Shown: in pieces, positions 8,484 to 19,737 of the stretch | Layout: every line of letters starts with the position of its first letter | How positions within the stretch are numbered: the stretch's first letter is position 1 | NCBI GenBank assembly: GCA_958510825.1 | Contig: OY294048.1 | Span: forward strand, 30,779,026-30,843,025 | Origin: Brachypterus glaber | Taxonomy: Eukaryota; Arthropoda; Insecta; Coleoptera; Kateretidae | Direction: 5' to 3' | Length of the DNA: 64,000 bases | The notes under the pieces: model-generated | The model's database searches: none | The model's input: only the letters and a program-made list of their open reading frames with translations | What the model was told of the DNA's origin: nothing | Position numbers and translations under genes: made by a program

Positions 8484-10690
8484 AGATTCAGATTCAGATT
8501 CAGATTCATTTATTAATCTCAATATTACAAATACAAGAAATGTATGAGATAAGTCATAAGAATACAGGAAATGTATGATATGAGTCATAAAATTATTGCA
8601 TATGAAGAAGTATAAAATCAAAAACAATATACATAACAAAAAATTTACAAGACAATTAAAATTATAATTAAAATTAATGTACAGTGTCAGTCCCAGTAAA
8701 TTCTACTAAACTATAAAAGCTTTTATCAAGAAGAAATTTTTTCAACCTTTTCTTAAATAGAATATGATTTTGAACTGACTTTAGGTCAGGAGGTAAAAAA
8801 TTGAAAAGATAACTCCCCGCATGCTTTGGTGATTTTTTATAGAAAGCAGTTCTATGACGGTGTATAACAAATAAATTACTACTTCTTGTGGCATGTTCAT
8901 GTTCATCAGAGTGGGTGACAAAGCTCTCCTTGTTTTTATACACATAAGAAAGTAATTTGTAGAGATATATACAGGTAAAAGTTAAGATTTGCTCATTTTT
9001 AAAAATGTTACGACAAGATTGTTTGTATTTTAAATTAAATATTAATCTTAAAATTCTTTTTTGTGCTTTAAAAATTCTTGTGTGATCAGTAGCTTGTCCC
9101 CACGCAGCAATATTGTAGCTAATAATGCTGTATGCTGTAGCATAGTATACACCAATGAGGTTCTTCTGAGGTAGGCTATTCTTAAGTGTTTTTAACGCAT
9201 AAAAAGATTTGTTTAATCTTAAGCATAGCGAGTTAACGTGATTACTCCAGTTTAAATTCTGATCAAGGGTGACACCTACAAACGTTTGACTATCTGACAA
9301 TTGCAACGGAATATTATTGAATTTAAAAGTATGTGAGGGGAGCGGCTTCCTTAAGTTGAAATTAACACAGACGGTTTTAGAAAAATTAATTATAAGCTTA
9401 TTGCTTATACACCAGTTTTTAAACTCATTAAGAACCAAGTTTACATTTTCGTTAATTTCATCTGGTGTATTTCCAGTTACAATTATAGATGTGTCATCAG
9501 CGTACAATATGACCCTACCCTTTGATATAAATTTAACTAAGTCATTGACAAACAAAATAAATATGAGTGGTCCAATAACGCTGCCCTGAGGAGTTCCAGT
9601 ATCTAGCGTTTGAAAGTTAGAGAAAATATTCTTGTATTTTACAGTAATTTTTCTACTTCTTAGAAAAGACTCAAGGAAAGAGTTAAAGTTACCCCTAAAA
9701 CCAAGACTATCAAGTTTTTTAACTATTATGTCAATATCAAGGCAGTCAAAGGCTCTAGAGAGGTCAAAAAAAAAAGACCTACTACATATTTTTGCCTGTC
9801 AATGCTTTCCTGAATAAATTGGACGAGTTCAATTGTTGCAGTTTCAGTGGAAAAACTGTGTCTGAAACCATGTTGTGATGAAGTTATAATTTTATATTTG
9901 TTAAGAAATGATAACATTCTGTTACAAATAATTTTTTCAATAATTTTTGAAAAAATGCTAAGTAGGGCTATGGGGCGATAATTTGCTACATCAGATGTAT
10001 CTCCTTTTTTAAAAAGCATAACTACGGAAGAAAGTTTTAACATGTCCGGAAATTGACCATAATTGACAAACAGATTGGTCATAGTGCTTAAAATAGAGGC
10101 AAAGATGCCGGAGCATCTTTTTATTAGTTTAACAGGCACTTCATCATACCCCGTTGACTTTTTGTTAGTAAGGCCCAATATAACGCCATTTACTTCTTCC
10201 GGGGTAACCGGGGAAAAGTAAAAAGTGTTAGGTACATAGTCACCAGTGGTACCAGAGGTATCATTTGTGGTAAGATAATTTTTTTGCAAATCCGCAACAA
10301 CACTACCGAGATATTTTGCAAAGGAATTGGTAATATCAATTGAACTAGAATATATTTTATCACCCACATTTAAAATTAAATTTTTTTCAGGCACAATTTT
10401 TCCAGTTTTTTCTTTGACTATTTTCCAAATAGTTTTGTTTTTATTGGATGAGCAACTTATTAAATTACTATTATGGTTAATTTTCGCATTTAAAATAATT
10501 TTATTATGCCGTTTTTTTAATTTTTTATATTCATTATTAAGAAAGTCACAGGGATGTCTTTTGCGCATAAGATTAAGGTTCTTAAGATTACGAGAATTAG
10601 TGATAATTTCATTTGAAATCCAATTTTTAGAGTGCTTTTTTGTAGTATTTATAGACTTAGTAATTAATATTAGTTCACCTGCAAAGTTTA
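8484..10690 (-). mobile_element. CR1-group LINE, 5'-truncated, inserted in family A
   Basis: On the minus strand the body runs from the endonuclease/reverse-transcriptase linker to a 3' end made of four tandem TGAATC units (8484-8507), a tail type used by CR1-group LINEs instead of poly(A). Family A sequence lies on both sides (8320-8483 and 10691-10740), so the LINE entered a pre-existing repeat copy. The endonuclease and any ORF1 are absent. Confidence 0.8.
8674..10680 (-). pseudogene. LINE reverse transcriptase, one frameshift
   Basis: The frame 10568-9726 (open at least to about 10670 without an ATG) has the linker and palm start: 'NYRPIALLSIFSKI', then 'SQHGFR', the QxGF block. It breaks at a run of ten A (T on the coding strand) at 9766-9775, just before the catalytic motif 'DLSRAFD', which continues in the next frame as 'LDIDI'. 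Downstream the frame is open through 'TPQGSVIGPL' and the 'YADDTS' active site to the C-terminal 'YSLVEF' end at 8674. So a single homopolymer indel separates an otherwise complete reverse transcriptase from its first catalytic aspartate. It would copy LINE RNA at a nicked target. Closest in style to CR1/L2/Daphne elements; the clade is inferred. It is related to the copy at 58.7 kb. Confidence 0.85.
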
Positions 10691-10740
10691 GTTACTTTAA
10701 CTCAAAGGGTTTTAAAGTTATTAAATAAAAACTTAATTTT
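10691..10740 (-). repeat. Dispersed repeat family A, right half of the split copy
   Basis: CTCAAAGGGTTTTAAAGTTATT followed by AAATAAAAAC is the reverse complement of the family A start at 6245-6275 (GTTTAATAACTCAGAAACCCTTT). The middle of the family A unit appears to be lost at the LINE junction. Confidence 0.55.
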
Positions 10741-11459
10741 TCTTCCTTTTTTCCGTATTTTCCAATGTACAATACCCCCTTAAAATTAATGATCCTATTT
10801 CTAAATAACCCTGTATAGTCCCAAATGTTTTAGATGTTTTATTTTTTTTTTCCAAATCAGCTGCATGCCTTGCCAAAAATGACCTTATAAAAAAATGCAA
10901 GGAAAAGTACCAAACAATTATAAAATCTTAAAAAGCTAATAAATCGCATGTCAGCGTAGTTTATGATTTAGGCCAATTTATAATGTATCATTTTCTGTAG
11001 CATAGCGTTAACTGTGGGTTTTTGTTTTATCCTATCTAAATTGAGGTTATATTCGAGAGCAAGGATCTAAAAATGTTGTATAGTAGGTATAGTGTTTAGC
11101 TCGCAATTTATAAACTTTAACGGGCTTTACATAGTAAAAGGTTAGAGGGATTTACCGTTTCTAAGGAGTATTAGTGCAGAGGGTAACAAAATGGGGTAAT
11201 AAAGAGCCAAACATCTAAAGATTTGCTTTACTCTGTACTATGTAAATCTGATACGATAAGCAATACCTTTCAGTAAAACAACTTTGTAATTTAAGGGGAT
11301 TTTAATTCACATACAAGCCCAAGTAGCAAACTTCTCTTTCAGGTTGTATACGTACACTAACAAAAGATCTGTAGCGAAACGTAAATGTGCATGGCATATG
11401 TAAAGAAAATTTACAATATATTATTTTAATATTTCATGCATAAAACAAGACATTGTATC
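10741..11459. other. Gene-less stretch with a short dispersed repeat
   Basis: No gene. The block at 11310-11352 ('TACAAGCCCAAGTAGCAAAC' then TTCTCTTTCAGGTTGTATA) recurs at 17100-17142 with few changes, directly after the 15.5-kb element, so it belongs to a separate dispersed repeat. Confidence 0.5.
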
Positions 11460-11461
11460 TA

Positions 11462-12887
11462 GGGTAAAACCCCCAATTATTGGCACTTTAAGAAATTTTC
11501 CACATATATTTCATTATAACTTATTAAATATTTCATGTTATCAAGAATAAAATATTTTACATCATTTAGTAGTTATTCTATTTTATATATTATATAAAAT
11601 TTAAACTGAGATCTTTATAATATTAAAGATTTTTTTTAATTAATTACAAGAATACACAATTTCGTATTATTGGCACCTTTTTGCTAATAATTGGCATCCA
11701 GATTTTCCTATTATTGGCACCTAATTTTTGCTTTGAAGCAACGGAAAAAAAATACTGAGTACCTACTTTTTGTTGAATAATAAACATTTTAGTATCAAAA
11801 TAAAATATTTAAATTGGAATATTGCAGTTTTATACATATTAACTAAAGGCTGTAAACAAAAACTCAAATTTATTTTAGAATTACAAAATTTTAAATATCT
11901 CTATATTAAAATTAAAATATTAGTTACCTAATACTAATTTGTATCCATAAAATAATGCCTAGTTACCTAGGTACACTTATCTAAAAGAATTATTAGGTTT
12001 GAAGACTAATTTTGATGCGCAAGTTTTGCATACAATAAACCAATAATAATGTGCCAATAATAGGAATTTAATATAATTTGGACGCCTATTATGGGCACCG
12101 TGATAAAAAATAAAATTCTAAAGAAAAATTAAGTTTATAGACAAAATTAAGTGTAAAATGTATATACGGACATATATATTGAGGAAAAACTGTAAGGTTT
12201 TCATTAAACGCTGTTTAGAACTCATTTATTTGAAATAGGTTTTTGGCAAAAACTGTATCTTTTGTATAATAGCCCACCCGCTTTAAAATATGGATTTGGT
12301 TTTATCTTATATAAGATGTGGCAATACGTATGTATATTTAACAGTACAAGTAATAAATCTATTCAATTTAATTTAATTTATTCTATTAATTTAGCATTTT
12401 AACTGGTTGCCAATAATTGGAATACGATTTTTACTAAAGAAGCTAATTATTGGCACCTGTGTCAATAATTAGAATTTAGTTTAATTTTTTATACCAATTG
12501 TTGGCACCGTCGAAATTAAATAAAAATGTAAAGAAAAATAAAGTTTTTAAGGCTAATTAATAAGTAGAATGCATATACTTACTAAAATTATCGAGAAAAA
12601 ATAGTAAGTCCAACAATAAACGTCTTTTACTAACCTTCTATTTAAAGCACTTCCTTAGCACAAACCTTAAAAATTCACACTTACGTAGTTCACACGAAAC
12701 TGCTAAGACTAGTGCCCAGGGGGGTAAAAATATGTTAATCGCATTTAAAGTATAATATTTAGAAATATTGCCACTTCGTAAAAAATATAGTTAGATTAAG
12801 GTACCAATGGAGATTTTTTTTATATAAAAGAAAATATCACTCCAGTGCCAATAATTAGCGGAGTGCCAACGATTGGGGGTTTTACCC
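11462..12887. mobile_element. TA-flanked element with a terminal motif repeated through its interior
   Basis: The termini GGGTAAAACCCCCAATTATT (left) and the inverted equivalent at 12862-12887 form a 26-bp terminal inverted repeat with two mismatches; TA lies on both sides (11460-11461 and 12888-12889). The inner part of the terminus, AATTATTGGCAC, recurs about twelve times in both orientations (near 11476, 11676, 11691, 11709, 12052, 12091, 12405, 12445, 12461, 12495, 12846, 12864), each inside unrelated AT-rich sequence. There is no transposase. TA duplication and a short terminus suggest the Tc1/mariner/pogo group; this is inference. Confidence 0.75.
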
Positions 12888-12964
12888 TAAGTGCGCAAGA
12901 AAACTGATAAAATTCTGTTTTTACGAAAAAAATAGTGAAAAATTAAAAAAAAATTGCTTCATTA

Positions 12965-13719
12965 GGGTGGTTCAAAATTTTACAAAAATATCCGATTTGG
13001 CCCAAATTTGGTATAAAGGCTTCTTTTGGTAATATTAATACGGACCAATACCTGAAAATGTAAAATTCCTAATGGCGGATTAAATATGGCCAATTTATTT
13101 TTTTTATTTTGTCAAAATTGACAAAAATATGGCATGAAACAAAAAATTATGAAAACTTCAGCCCATTTTTTGATGGGTTATTTTCCTTATATGTACTAGT
13201 AATTACTGTAAAAAAATTATGCATTTTTACCTGCCTGTTTATTTTATTTAATTTTGAAAAAAAATGTTAAAAATTTGGCAAAATATGATTAATTTTTCTT
13301 ATCTATTCATATATTAAAGAAAATATTCCGCCATTTCGAATTTTAGGCTTTTGGGTATTGATAAGAGTTAAGATTAACAAAAGAAACAATTATACCAAAT
13401 TTTAGCAAAATCGGACGTTTTTGGCAATTTTTTTAAAATTATTTTTTTTTATTAAATTTAAAAAATAGGCATGCATTTTTACAGTAAATACTAGTACATG
13501 TAAGGAAAATAACCCATAAAAAATAGGCTAAGTTTTCATAATTTTTTGTTTTATGCCATATTTTTGTTAATTTTGACAAAATTTAAAAAATAAATCCGTC
13601 ATATTTATTCCGCCATTTTAAATTTCAGGCTTTTGGTATTGGTCCGTATTAATATTACCAAAATAAGCCTTTAGGCCAAATTTCAGCTAAATTATATTTT
13701 CAAAAATTTTGAACCACCC
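12965..13719. mobile_element. Long palindromic foldback element, TA-flanked
   Basis: The left GGGTGGTTCAAAATTTT and right AAAATTTTGAACCACCC ends are inverted. The match continues inward through the 'GGTAATATTAATACGGACCA' block and the 'GGAAAATAACCCAT' block, so most of the element is one hairpin. The centre (13320-13435) carries a further copy of the terminal pattern (TTCCGCCATTTCGAATTTTAGG), making a compound fold. TA lies at both ends. A half copy is at 46205-46350. No coding frame. Confidence 0.75.
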
Positions 13720-14099
13720 TAATATCGCAAATGTTTTTTTTTTATTTAAATTTGTCACTATTTTTTGGTCCCAGAGATCCGTCGTGCACTATAAATAATA
13801 TATTATATTATGTAACAAACATAATAAGTTAAATATAGTTAACAGCGAATTGTACAGGTTACAAATTAAATATATAGATGCCGGATCTATAAAATTACGT
13901 TTTTAATAGTGTCATTTTACTTAATTAGTGTTAAATTGCGTAGGGGAGGGCGGGGCTAATTGCAACTAGGAGAACGTTGGCTTGTTGGTTTTAAACCGTT
14001 TAAGTATTAGTCATATTTATTCAAAACCTTGCATAAGAACATTATTTCTTCAAATTTATTATTATATATTATATTTATATTATATATTCAAAACAGCAA
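13720..14099. other. Gene-less stretch
   Basis: AT-rich sequence without a recognisable feature. Confidence 0.4.
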
Positions 14100-14270
14100 G
14101 TGGAGCTAGTTGGCATTTTAAAAAGCGGCTTATCCGGAGAAAACTGGATTCAATGTCTAAAATGTAGATACTGGGCAAAAGAACAGTGCACTAAACGTTA
14201 CATACTGGCTTTGTACTGGGACAACTGCGATTCAGATGATGATACTCATTTATCATATCATATTTTTTTT
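14100..14270 (+). pseudogene. Possible zinc-binding tail of a pogo/Tigger-type transposase
   Basis: The short frame contains 'GENWIQCLKCRYWAKEQCT' followed by a 'WDNCDSDDD' end. The spacing W-x2-C-x2-C-x2-WA-x-E/H-x-C and a later C-x-SDDD is the PHD-like cysteine tail seen at the C-terminus of many insect pogo-related transposases. Nothing resembling the DDE catalytic core lies upstream in any frame I could follow, so only a relic is left. The match is to a family pattern held in memory; a protein search of 14100-14291 would decide it. Confidence 0.4.
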
Positions 14271-14290
14271 AATTATACAGTGAGTATCTA

Positions 14291-15239
14291 AAGTCCGATC
14301 GTCCTTTAACCTAAATAACATAACCAAAATATTTTTTTGGTATATATTTGATATGTTTGGTGGGCACAATGGGGACAGGGCGGCAAGGGGGGGCAGTTTT
14401 TTAAGCTTATTAAATTCCTTTTTAACCATATAACTTTTATTAATTAATTAATTAATTAATTTTTAAATATTTTTTGTTGTTATTATTATTTTTTGCTAAG
14501 CAAGCGATTTTCTTTACTTTTTTTTATTTTTATTAACATAGTTTAAAATTAGTTTAAAAGTATGATATACGTTTTTGTGTCTATCATAAAATCAACAATT
14601 TTTGATTTATTTTATTTCTCAAAAAATTTTGACGAAAGTTCCCATATTTTTAACCCACTCAAAAAAATTTATCAAAAAAATAAAAAAAGATGGTAGAATG
14701 GAGAATTTTGTGAGATTTAAAGTGATGTATAGCGTGGATGACTAAATAAATGTATTGTTATAGTTTTTTTTAGTAAAAATACAATATTTATGTGAATTTT
14801 TCTAATATTACATAAAATAATATGAATTATAATATTTCTTGTTCTTTTTTATATAAAATATTGAAAAAATCTTGCTATTAAGAAATTTAGAAATTTTGGA
14901 TAGGGAAAAAAATAGATTTAAAAGGAATTTTTTGGAAATGATAAATATAAAAATTAATAATAATACGGTAAATTATAGGACAGACACTCAATATCTCAGT
15001 AAAATATACTTAAATATTATTAAATAATGAATTTTGTATTTTTTTTTTATTTTTTTTTTGTCAATTTGTTTTTTACTTATTCACATATCTTAATTTTTTA
15101 CTTATTTACATATCTTAACTAAACACTTATACCTATACTTTATACACTTATACATCTATACACCTTTACACCTTTACCTATTTTAATTAATTTTCATCTA
15201 TCAGTTTTTTGACAATTAGATTTTAAATTTGTATAATTT
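14291..15239. other. Gene-less, extremely AT-rich stretch
   Basis: Contains a (TTAA)n tract at 14440-14461 and a pyrimidine-rich 15115-15180 with repeated TACACTTA/TACACCTTTA words. A 20-bp inverted match (TCTTGCTATTAAGAA at 14872 and its complement at 15337) suggests that it belongs to the Penelope remnant next to it. Confidence 0.4.
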
Positions 15240-15365
15240 TTTATTTCTATTTTTAATTTTTACTCTGAAGAAGAAGGGACATATTACCTTCGAAACGTTG
15301 GAACTGTTCATATATATTTATTTTATTTATTAAAGTGTTCTTAATAGCAAGATTTTATCATTATA
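15240..15365 (+). mobile_element. Penelope pLTR remnant
   Basis: The sequence around the hammerhead-like motif (CTGAAGA...GAAACGTTGG) followed by a T/A-rich tail mirrors the order in the Penelope element at 3.8 kb. No nuclease frame is left. The inverted 20-bp partner at 14865-14885 would be the remains of an inverted pLTR copy. Confidence 0.5.
15264..15300 (+). ncRNA. Hammerhead-like motif
   Basis: CTGAAGA, one extra A, stem GAAGG/CCTTC with an 8-9 nt loop, then GAAACGTTGG. It has the same layout, including the extra nucleotide, as the Penelope motif at 3.8 kb, with a different but still paired stem. Confidence 0.5.
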
Positions 15366-15454
15366 AAATAATATGTATATTTATGTATTAGTTTGAAAAA
15401 AAAATCAATTATTAAAAATCACCCATTTCACATATAATTTGTAAAATTTGCATA

Positions 15455-17061
15455 TCGTCGTGTTACCTTAACTACCTCGTATCTCCAAATTCACAGGTTT
15501 TCAGGGGACACAAAAAACCGGTTAACTTTAAAATTCTTATTTTTTTTTATTGTAATATAGACAAATATAAGTGTAGTTATTTCTTGTGGACCCTTCGAGC
15601 ATAAAAGATTGCAAAATTATTAGTTACGTGAGTCAAAAATTATAATTATGGAGATACGAGTTAGTTACAGTAACTATTATTTCCAAATCGTAACCCTGTA
15701 CTGGAGATACGAGGTTGCTCAATTAAAAACTGTGAAATATTTAAGTACATTCCTTTTTAAATATTTACAATATTTTAGTAAAAAATAGTATATTGGGGTT
15801 TTTCAGGTTGCTTTAACTGAATCTGATGATAATTTTTTTTTCTAACTTCTCCCGTGGGGGTGATTATTTTAAAATGTTTACATTATTTTTGTAAAAGTTG
15901 GTATATAGGGGTTTTGAGGTAGCTAAAAGTAAATCTCATAATAAAAAAGTTCCAACTCCACCCACGGGGGGGGGGGGTAAATTGTACCAAACCCTCCCCC
16001 TGGGGGCGGGGGTAATTTTCGTGAATAAAGGGGTTATTGAGGTTGCTAAAAGTGAATCTGATAATCAAATTTAACTAACTCCACCCTAAAGGGGAGGGGG
16101 TGATTATTGCTTTCCCATTTTGAAAATTTTCAAAAGTTAGGGAAGCCTTGTATTGGTGCAAAAATTTTCAAAATTGTTTTTTGTGTCTTTTTGAGTTTTA
16201 TGACGTTTTATATCAATATCAATGAATTTCGAGCAAAAAATTGTCAGTCGATCGGTCGGTCGGTCGATCGGTCGGTCTGTCCGGGAAATCTTGTAAGCAC
16301 GATAACTTAAGTACGCTTTAAGCTAGAAACTTGAAATTTGGCATACATGTATTTTAACAAAAGTTCTCGCTCGGGATTGATTTTGGTGAACATTGGGATG
16401 CGGCAAGGGGGCAAATAGGGAAAAACACTTTTTTTTACAAAAAATTGAAAATTGCCATATAGGCGTTTTTAAGGTTGCTGAAATTGGATCTGATGAATAA
16501 TTTTATTATCAGATTCAGTTTAAGCTACCTAAAAAACTCCCACACACAAATTTTCACGAAAATATTGTAAATATTTAAAAAAAAGTACACCCCGTAAGCC
16601 AGGGGTGGATTAACGTTTTTTTTTTATAAAATTTAGCTTATGCGACCTTAGAAGCCCCTAGATATAAATTTTATAAACATTTTAATAAAAAAAAAGATAA
16701 AAGGGATATTTCTCACCACTAGGGCTGAGATGGAGGGGTGGTAGGTCTTTTTTTTACTTCACCAATATATTTTCCGCATCCAAATACATAAGTATGCAAA
16801 GTTTTATCTTCTTAGATATTTTCACCTACGGGAAATTACTTATTTGCTAGGCCTAATATTGGAGATACGAGGTAGTTACAGTTATTTATTTTAAGTAGTA
16901 AAAGAGATACGAGGTAATTAGTTCCACATAACTTATAAACCAATTGGAATTTTAAATTAGGACTTTGTTTAGGTCATTACTAATCATGTACATAATTGGT
17001 TAGTGCAAAAAACCGAAAATCGAATTTTTGGAGATACGAGGTAGTTAAGGTTACACGACGA
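15455..17061. mobile_element. TA-flanked element with scattered terminal motif GGAGATACGAGG
   Basis: The termini TCGTCGTGTTACCTTAACTA (left) and its inverted near-match at the right form a terminal repeat of about 36 bp, with TA on both sides (15453-15454, 17062-17063). The inner terminus, GGAGATACGAGGTAGTTA on the plus strand at 17029, recurs at about 15648, 15702, 16860 and 16903, all in the same orientation, plus the inverted left end. The middle (15830-16500) has repeated G-rich blocks and a GTCG-type tract at 16245-16280. No transposase. It has the same design as the 11.5-kb element, with a different motif. Confidence 0.7.
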
Positions 17062-17282
17062 TATACATAACCGTAAATATAAACCAAATTTTTACAGTGT
17101 ACAAGCCCAACTCCCAAACTTCTCTTTTAGGTTGTATACCTAGTATTTATTTATTTTGGCGGAGCCAGTAATTAATGGGATGGTTAATTAACACTATTCA
17201 GTTTTCCCTATCTATAGGCAATATTGTCTTAAGACCTCAAGCTATTAGCAAGCATAAAAGCGAAACCCTTAACTTAAAGTTT

Positions 17283-17580
17283 ATTAGAAAAAAACTATAA
17301 AAAAACAAGTTTTTAAACTTAAAACCCTTCTAATGATTACGTATTATGTATAACTAAAAAGTAGAAAACAAGATATACCAATTTACAAAAACGAATTTTT
17401 TAAAAGAAAGGTTTTGGAATTTGTGATTTCTTTATTTTTGCCAACATTTCTAAAACCCTTCTTTTAAAAAATTCGTTTTTGTAAATTGGTATATCTTGTT
17501 TTATACTTTTTAGTTATACATAATACGTAATCAATAGAAGGGTTTTAAGTTTAAAAACTTGTTTTTTATATAGTTTTTAG
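17283..17580. repeat. Long hairpin, arms about 135 bp
   Basis: AAACTATAAAAAAACAAG...ATTACGTATTATGTATAACT...AAACGAATTTTTTAAAAG is repeated inverted after a loop of about 30-50 bases (17412-17455). There are few mismatches. No target duplication was found and no protein frame. Confidence 0.85.
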
Positions 17581-17655
17581 TTATAATTTATTAATGTGTG
17601 AAGCAACCCGGGAGTGAAACAGAGATTTTATGTAAAATTATATTGTCACCGGATA

Positions 17656-18235
17656 TAAGCATATATACCGAACTTTAGCTGTCTAAGTGGGTAAAAGGAG
17701 AAATTTTAATTAGCCGCATGGGGGGTGGTGGGGGGGGGGGTTGACGGTTGTTTTTTTTACAGTAAATTTTTTTGTATTATGGGATGAGTACGTAACCCAA
17801 TTTTAATTTTAAATTAACTCACGTGGATAAAAAAAAGGTTTTTGATATTTTAGGGGTGGGGGGTTGGGGGGTAAATTTTATATTTAATTATTTTGTTAGG
17901 GTAGAAAAGCATGTGTACCAAATTTCAGCTCTCTAAGTTTATTCTAAGTGGGTATAACAGAGAGGGCCCTTCAGAGTTAACTTAGCCGCATGGGGGGTGA
18001 TGGGGTGGGGGGTTGACGGTTGTTTTTTTTATAGTAAAATTTTATTATTACGGGATGAGTACGTAACCCAATTTTAATTTTAAATTAACTCACGTGGATA
18101 AAAAAAGGTTTTTGATATTTTAGGGGGGGGGGTCTCGGGGGTAAATTTTATATTAAATTATTTTGTTAGGGCAGATAAGCATGTATACCAAATTTCAGCT
18201 CTCTGTCTAGTCTAAGTGGGTGAAAAAGCATTTGG
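17656..18235 (+). repeat. Tandem repeat, period about 270 bp, two full units plus a partial
   Basis: The sequence 'TAGCCGCATGGGGGGTG' starts at 17711 and 17983, 272 bp apart, followed in both units by 'TTGACGGTTGTTTTTTTTA', 'GGGATGAGTACGTAACCC' and a second G-run. The 'AAGCAT.T.TACC...TTTCAGCTCTCT' block occurs three times (17656, 17906, 18178). The units contain G-runs of 6-10 on this strand. Confidence 0.85.
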
Positions 18236-18240
18236 CAAAT

Positions 18241-18804
18241 TTGAGGACAAATATACCTACATATATACCTATATATATGGAAGTAAAGTGAATAGAAGGG
18301 TTTTAAAAAAGAAAAAATATACACAAAAAACAAATAAATAATAATAAATATGTAAATACTACATGTACAAAAATTTTACGTTAAATCAATAAAAATTAGA
18401 TTGATTTAGCATAATCGTTTTTAATTGTGACAAATAAAATATTATTATATCAATGCTTAAACTTCGTTGTCTAAATATAAAATGAGATTGTATTTAAATA
18501 ATGAAATTTGTTAATATAGCTGTTGCAATTACTATAGGCTATTGTGGTTCTCACTTGCACGCATCCTGCCTTATGAAGCTTAAAGCGTAAAGTTGAGAGC
18601 TCGCTCGCCTATAGTGAAAATTATTACTATATAATGAATTTATACATAAAGACAAGGAATTTTAAGCATTGATACAATAACAGTGTTCATAGGTGCAAAA
18701 CGTGTACAACGCCAGTGACGTACGCTTAAAAAAAAACGAATTAATATAAACTTGCACCATCAATACACTGTAAAACATCAATCTTAATAGTTATTTGTGG
18801 AACT
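18241..18804. other. Gene-less stretch
   Basis: AT-rich. A short inverted match (ACTATAGGC at 18532 and GCCTATAGT at 18608) suggests a weak hairpin and nothing else. Confidence 0.35.
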
Positions 18805-18904
18805 AGAGCTCAAAGTAAATAACTATCTTCGAGTATTGGAAATTGCTGTTCGAGACGAAATGCCGAGAACAGCAACTACTAGAGAAGTTATTCTTTGCGC
18901 TCGA
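18805..18904. repeat. 100-bp imperfect hairpin
   Basis: GAGCTCAAAGTAAATAACT pairs with AGTTATTCTTTGCGCTC, and further in TTGCTGTTC pairs with GAACAGCAA, around a 13-base loop. Arms of about 40 bases with a few mismatches. Either a small MITE or a pre-miRNA-like fold. Confidence 0.5.
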
Positions 18905-19523
18905 AATACACACACTATTTTCTTTAAGGCCCCACAAATTTTAATTAAAAAAAATTATTGCGTGTAAACTTTTTCATACTTTACCCTACATTTTTGTGGT
19001 AATAATTCGAAAGTTCCTTCATTTGTACTAATTAATAATTCAGAAAGTGTTTTTTTCTGAATGCTCTTCAATATCCATAATAATTAAAAAAAAACAATTT
19101 ACGCCAGAAATTATAAAACACATTCAAGTTAATTTGATATGTCACGAGATTTCATTTGTGTATGAGTGTTGCCAAAAACAGAACACAAGCGATGAATTAT
19201 ATTGACTATAAATTAAAAACTAATGATTCCATATATTGTTATATCCTTTTTGAATATAGAATATTAAATTTAATAGAAATCAATAAAATAAACTTTGTTT
19301 TTGTTAATTAATAATCTTAAAACTTTTATATTCATTCAATATAAATTAAGTAAATATTTTTTTCTAAAAATTAGTAGAAATTAAATACCTCCGTTACTTC
19401 TCTACTTTAGCGATAGATGGCAGCACCTGTTTTGTTGACTGCCGTTCATTTTCTGTTTTGTGATAGCTGAAATTAATTGATACATGATTATGCATATATG
19501 TTAATAAATAAACTATTTATTTA
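18905..19523. other. Gene-less stretch
   Basis: No frame, repeat or hairpin that I can support. Confidence 0.35.
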
Positions 19524-19525
19524 TA

Positions 19526-19737
19526 TGGTCTGTTTCATCAAGCAAGATAGTAAATTAAAAATCGTACAGTAAATATTGTTACAACAGGTTTGAGTAGTAT
19601 ATGTTTGTGTATAAAATATAGTTATATTTTATAAAATAAACTACGCAGTATATTCTCACATCCAATATTAGAATCTGTTTTGAAAATATTCACTGTGCGA
19701 TTTTTAATTAACTATCTTGCTTGAAAAAAACAGACCA
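19526..19737. mobile_element. MITE of about 212 bp, TA-flanked
   Basis: TGGTCTGTTT followed by TCAAGCAAGATAGT and TTAAAAATCG at the left is inverted at the right (CGATTTTTAATTAACTATCT...AAACAGACCA). The terminal repeats are about 45 bp with small indels, and TA lies on each side (19524-19525 and 19738-19739). The TA target fits Tc1/mariner-type MITEs. Confidence 0.8.

Noticed and set aside
9317..9589. Plus-strand frames over the CR1-type LINE (also 9632-9817 and 10327-10728)
   Set aside because: Antisense shadows of the reverse transcriptase reading frame.
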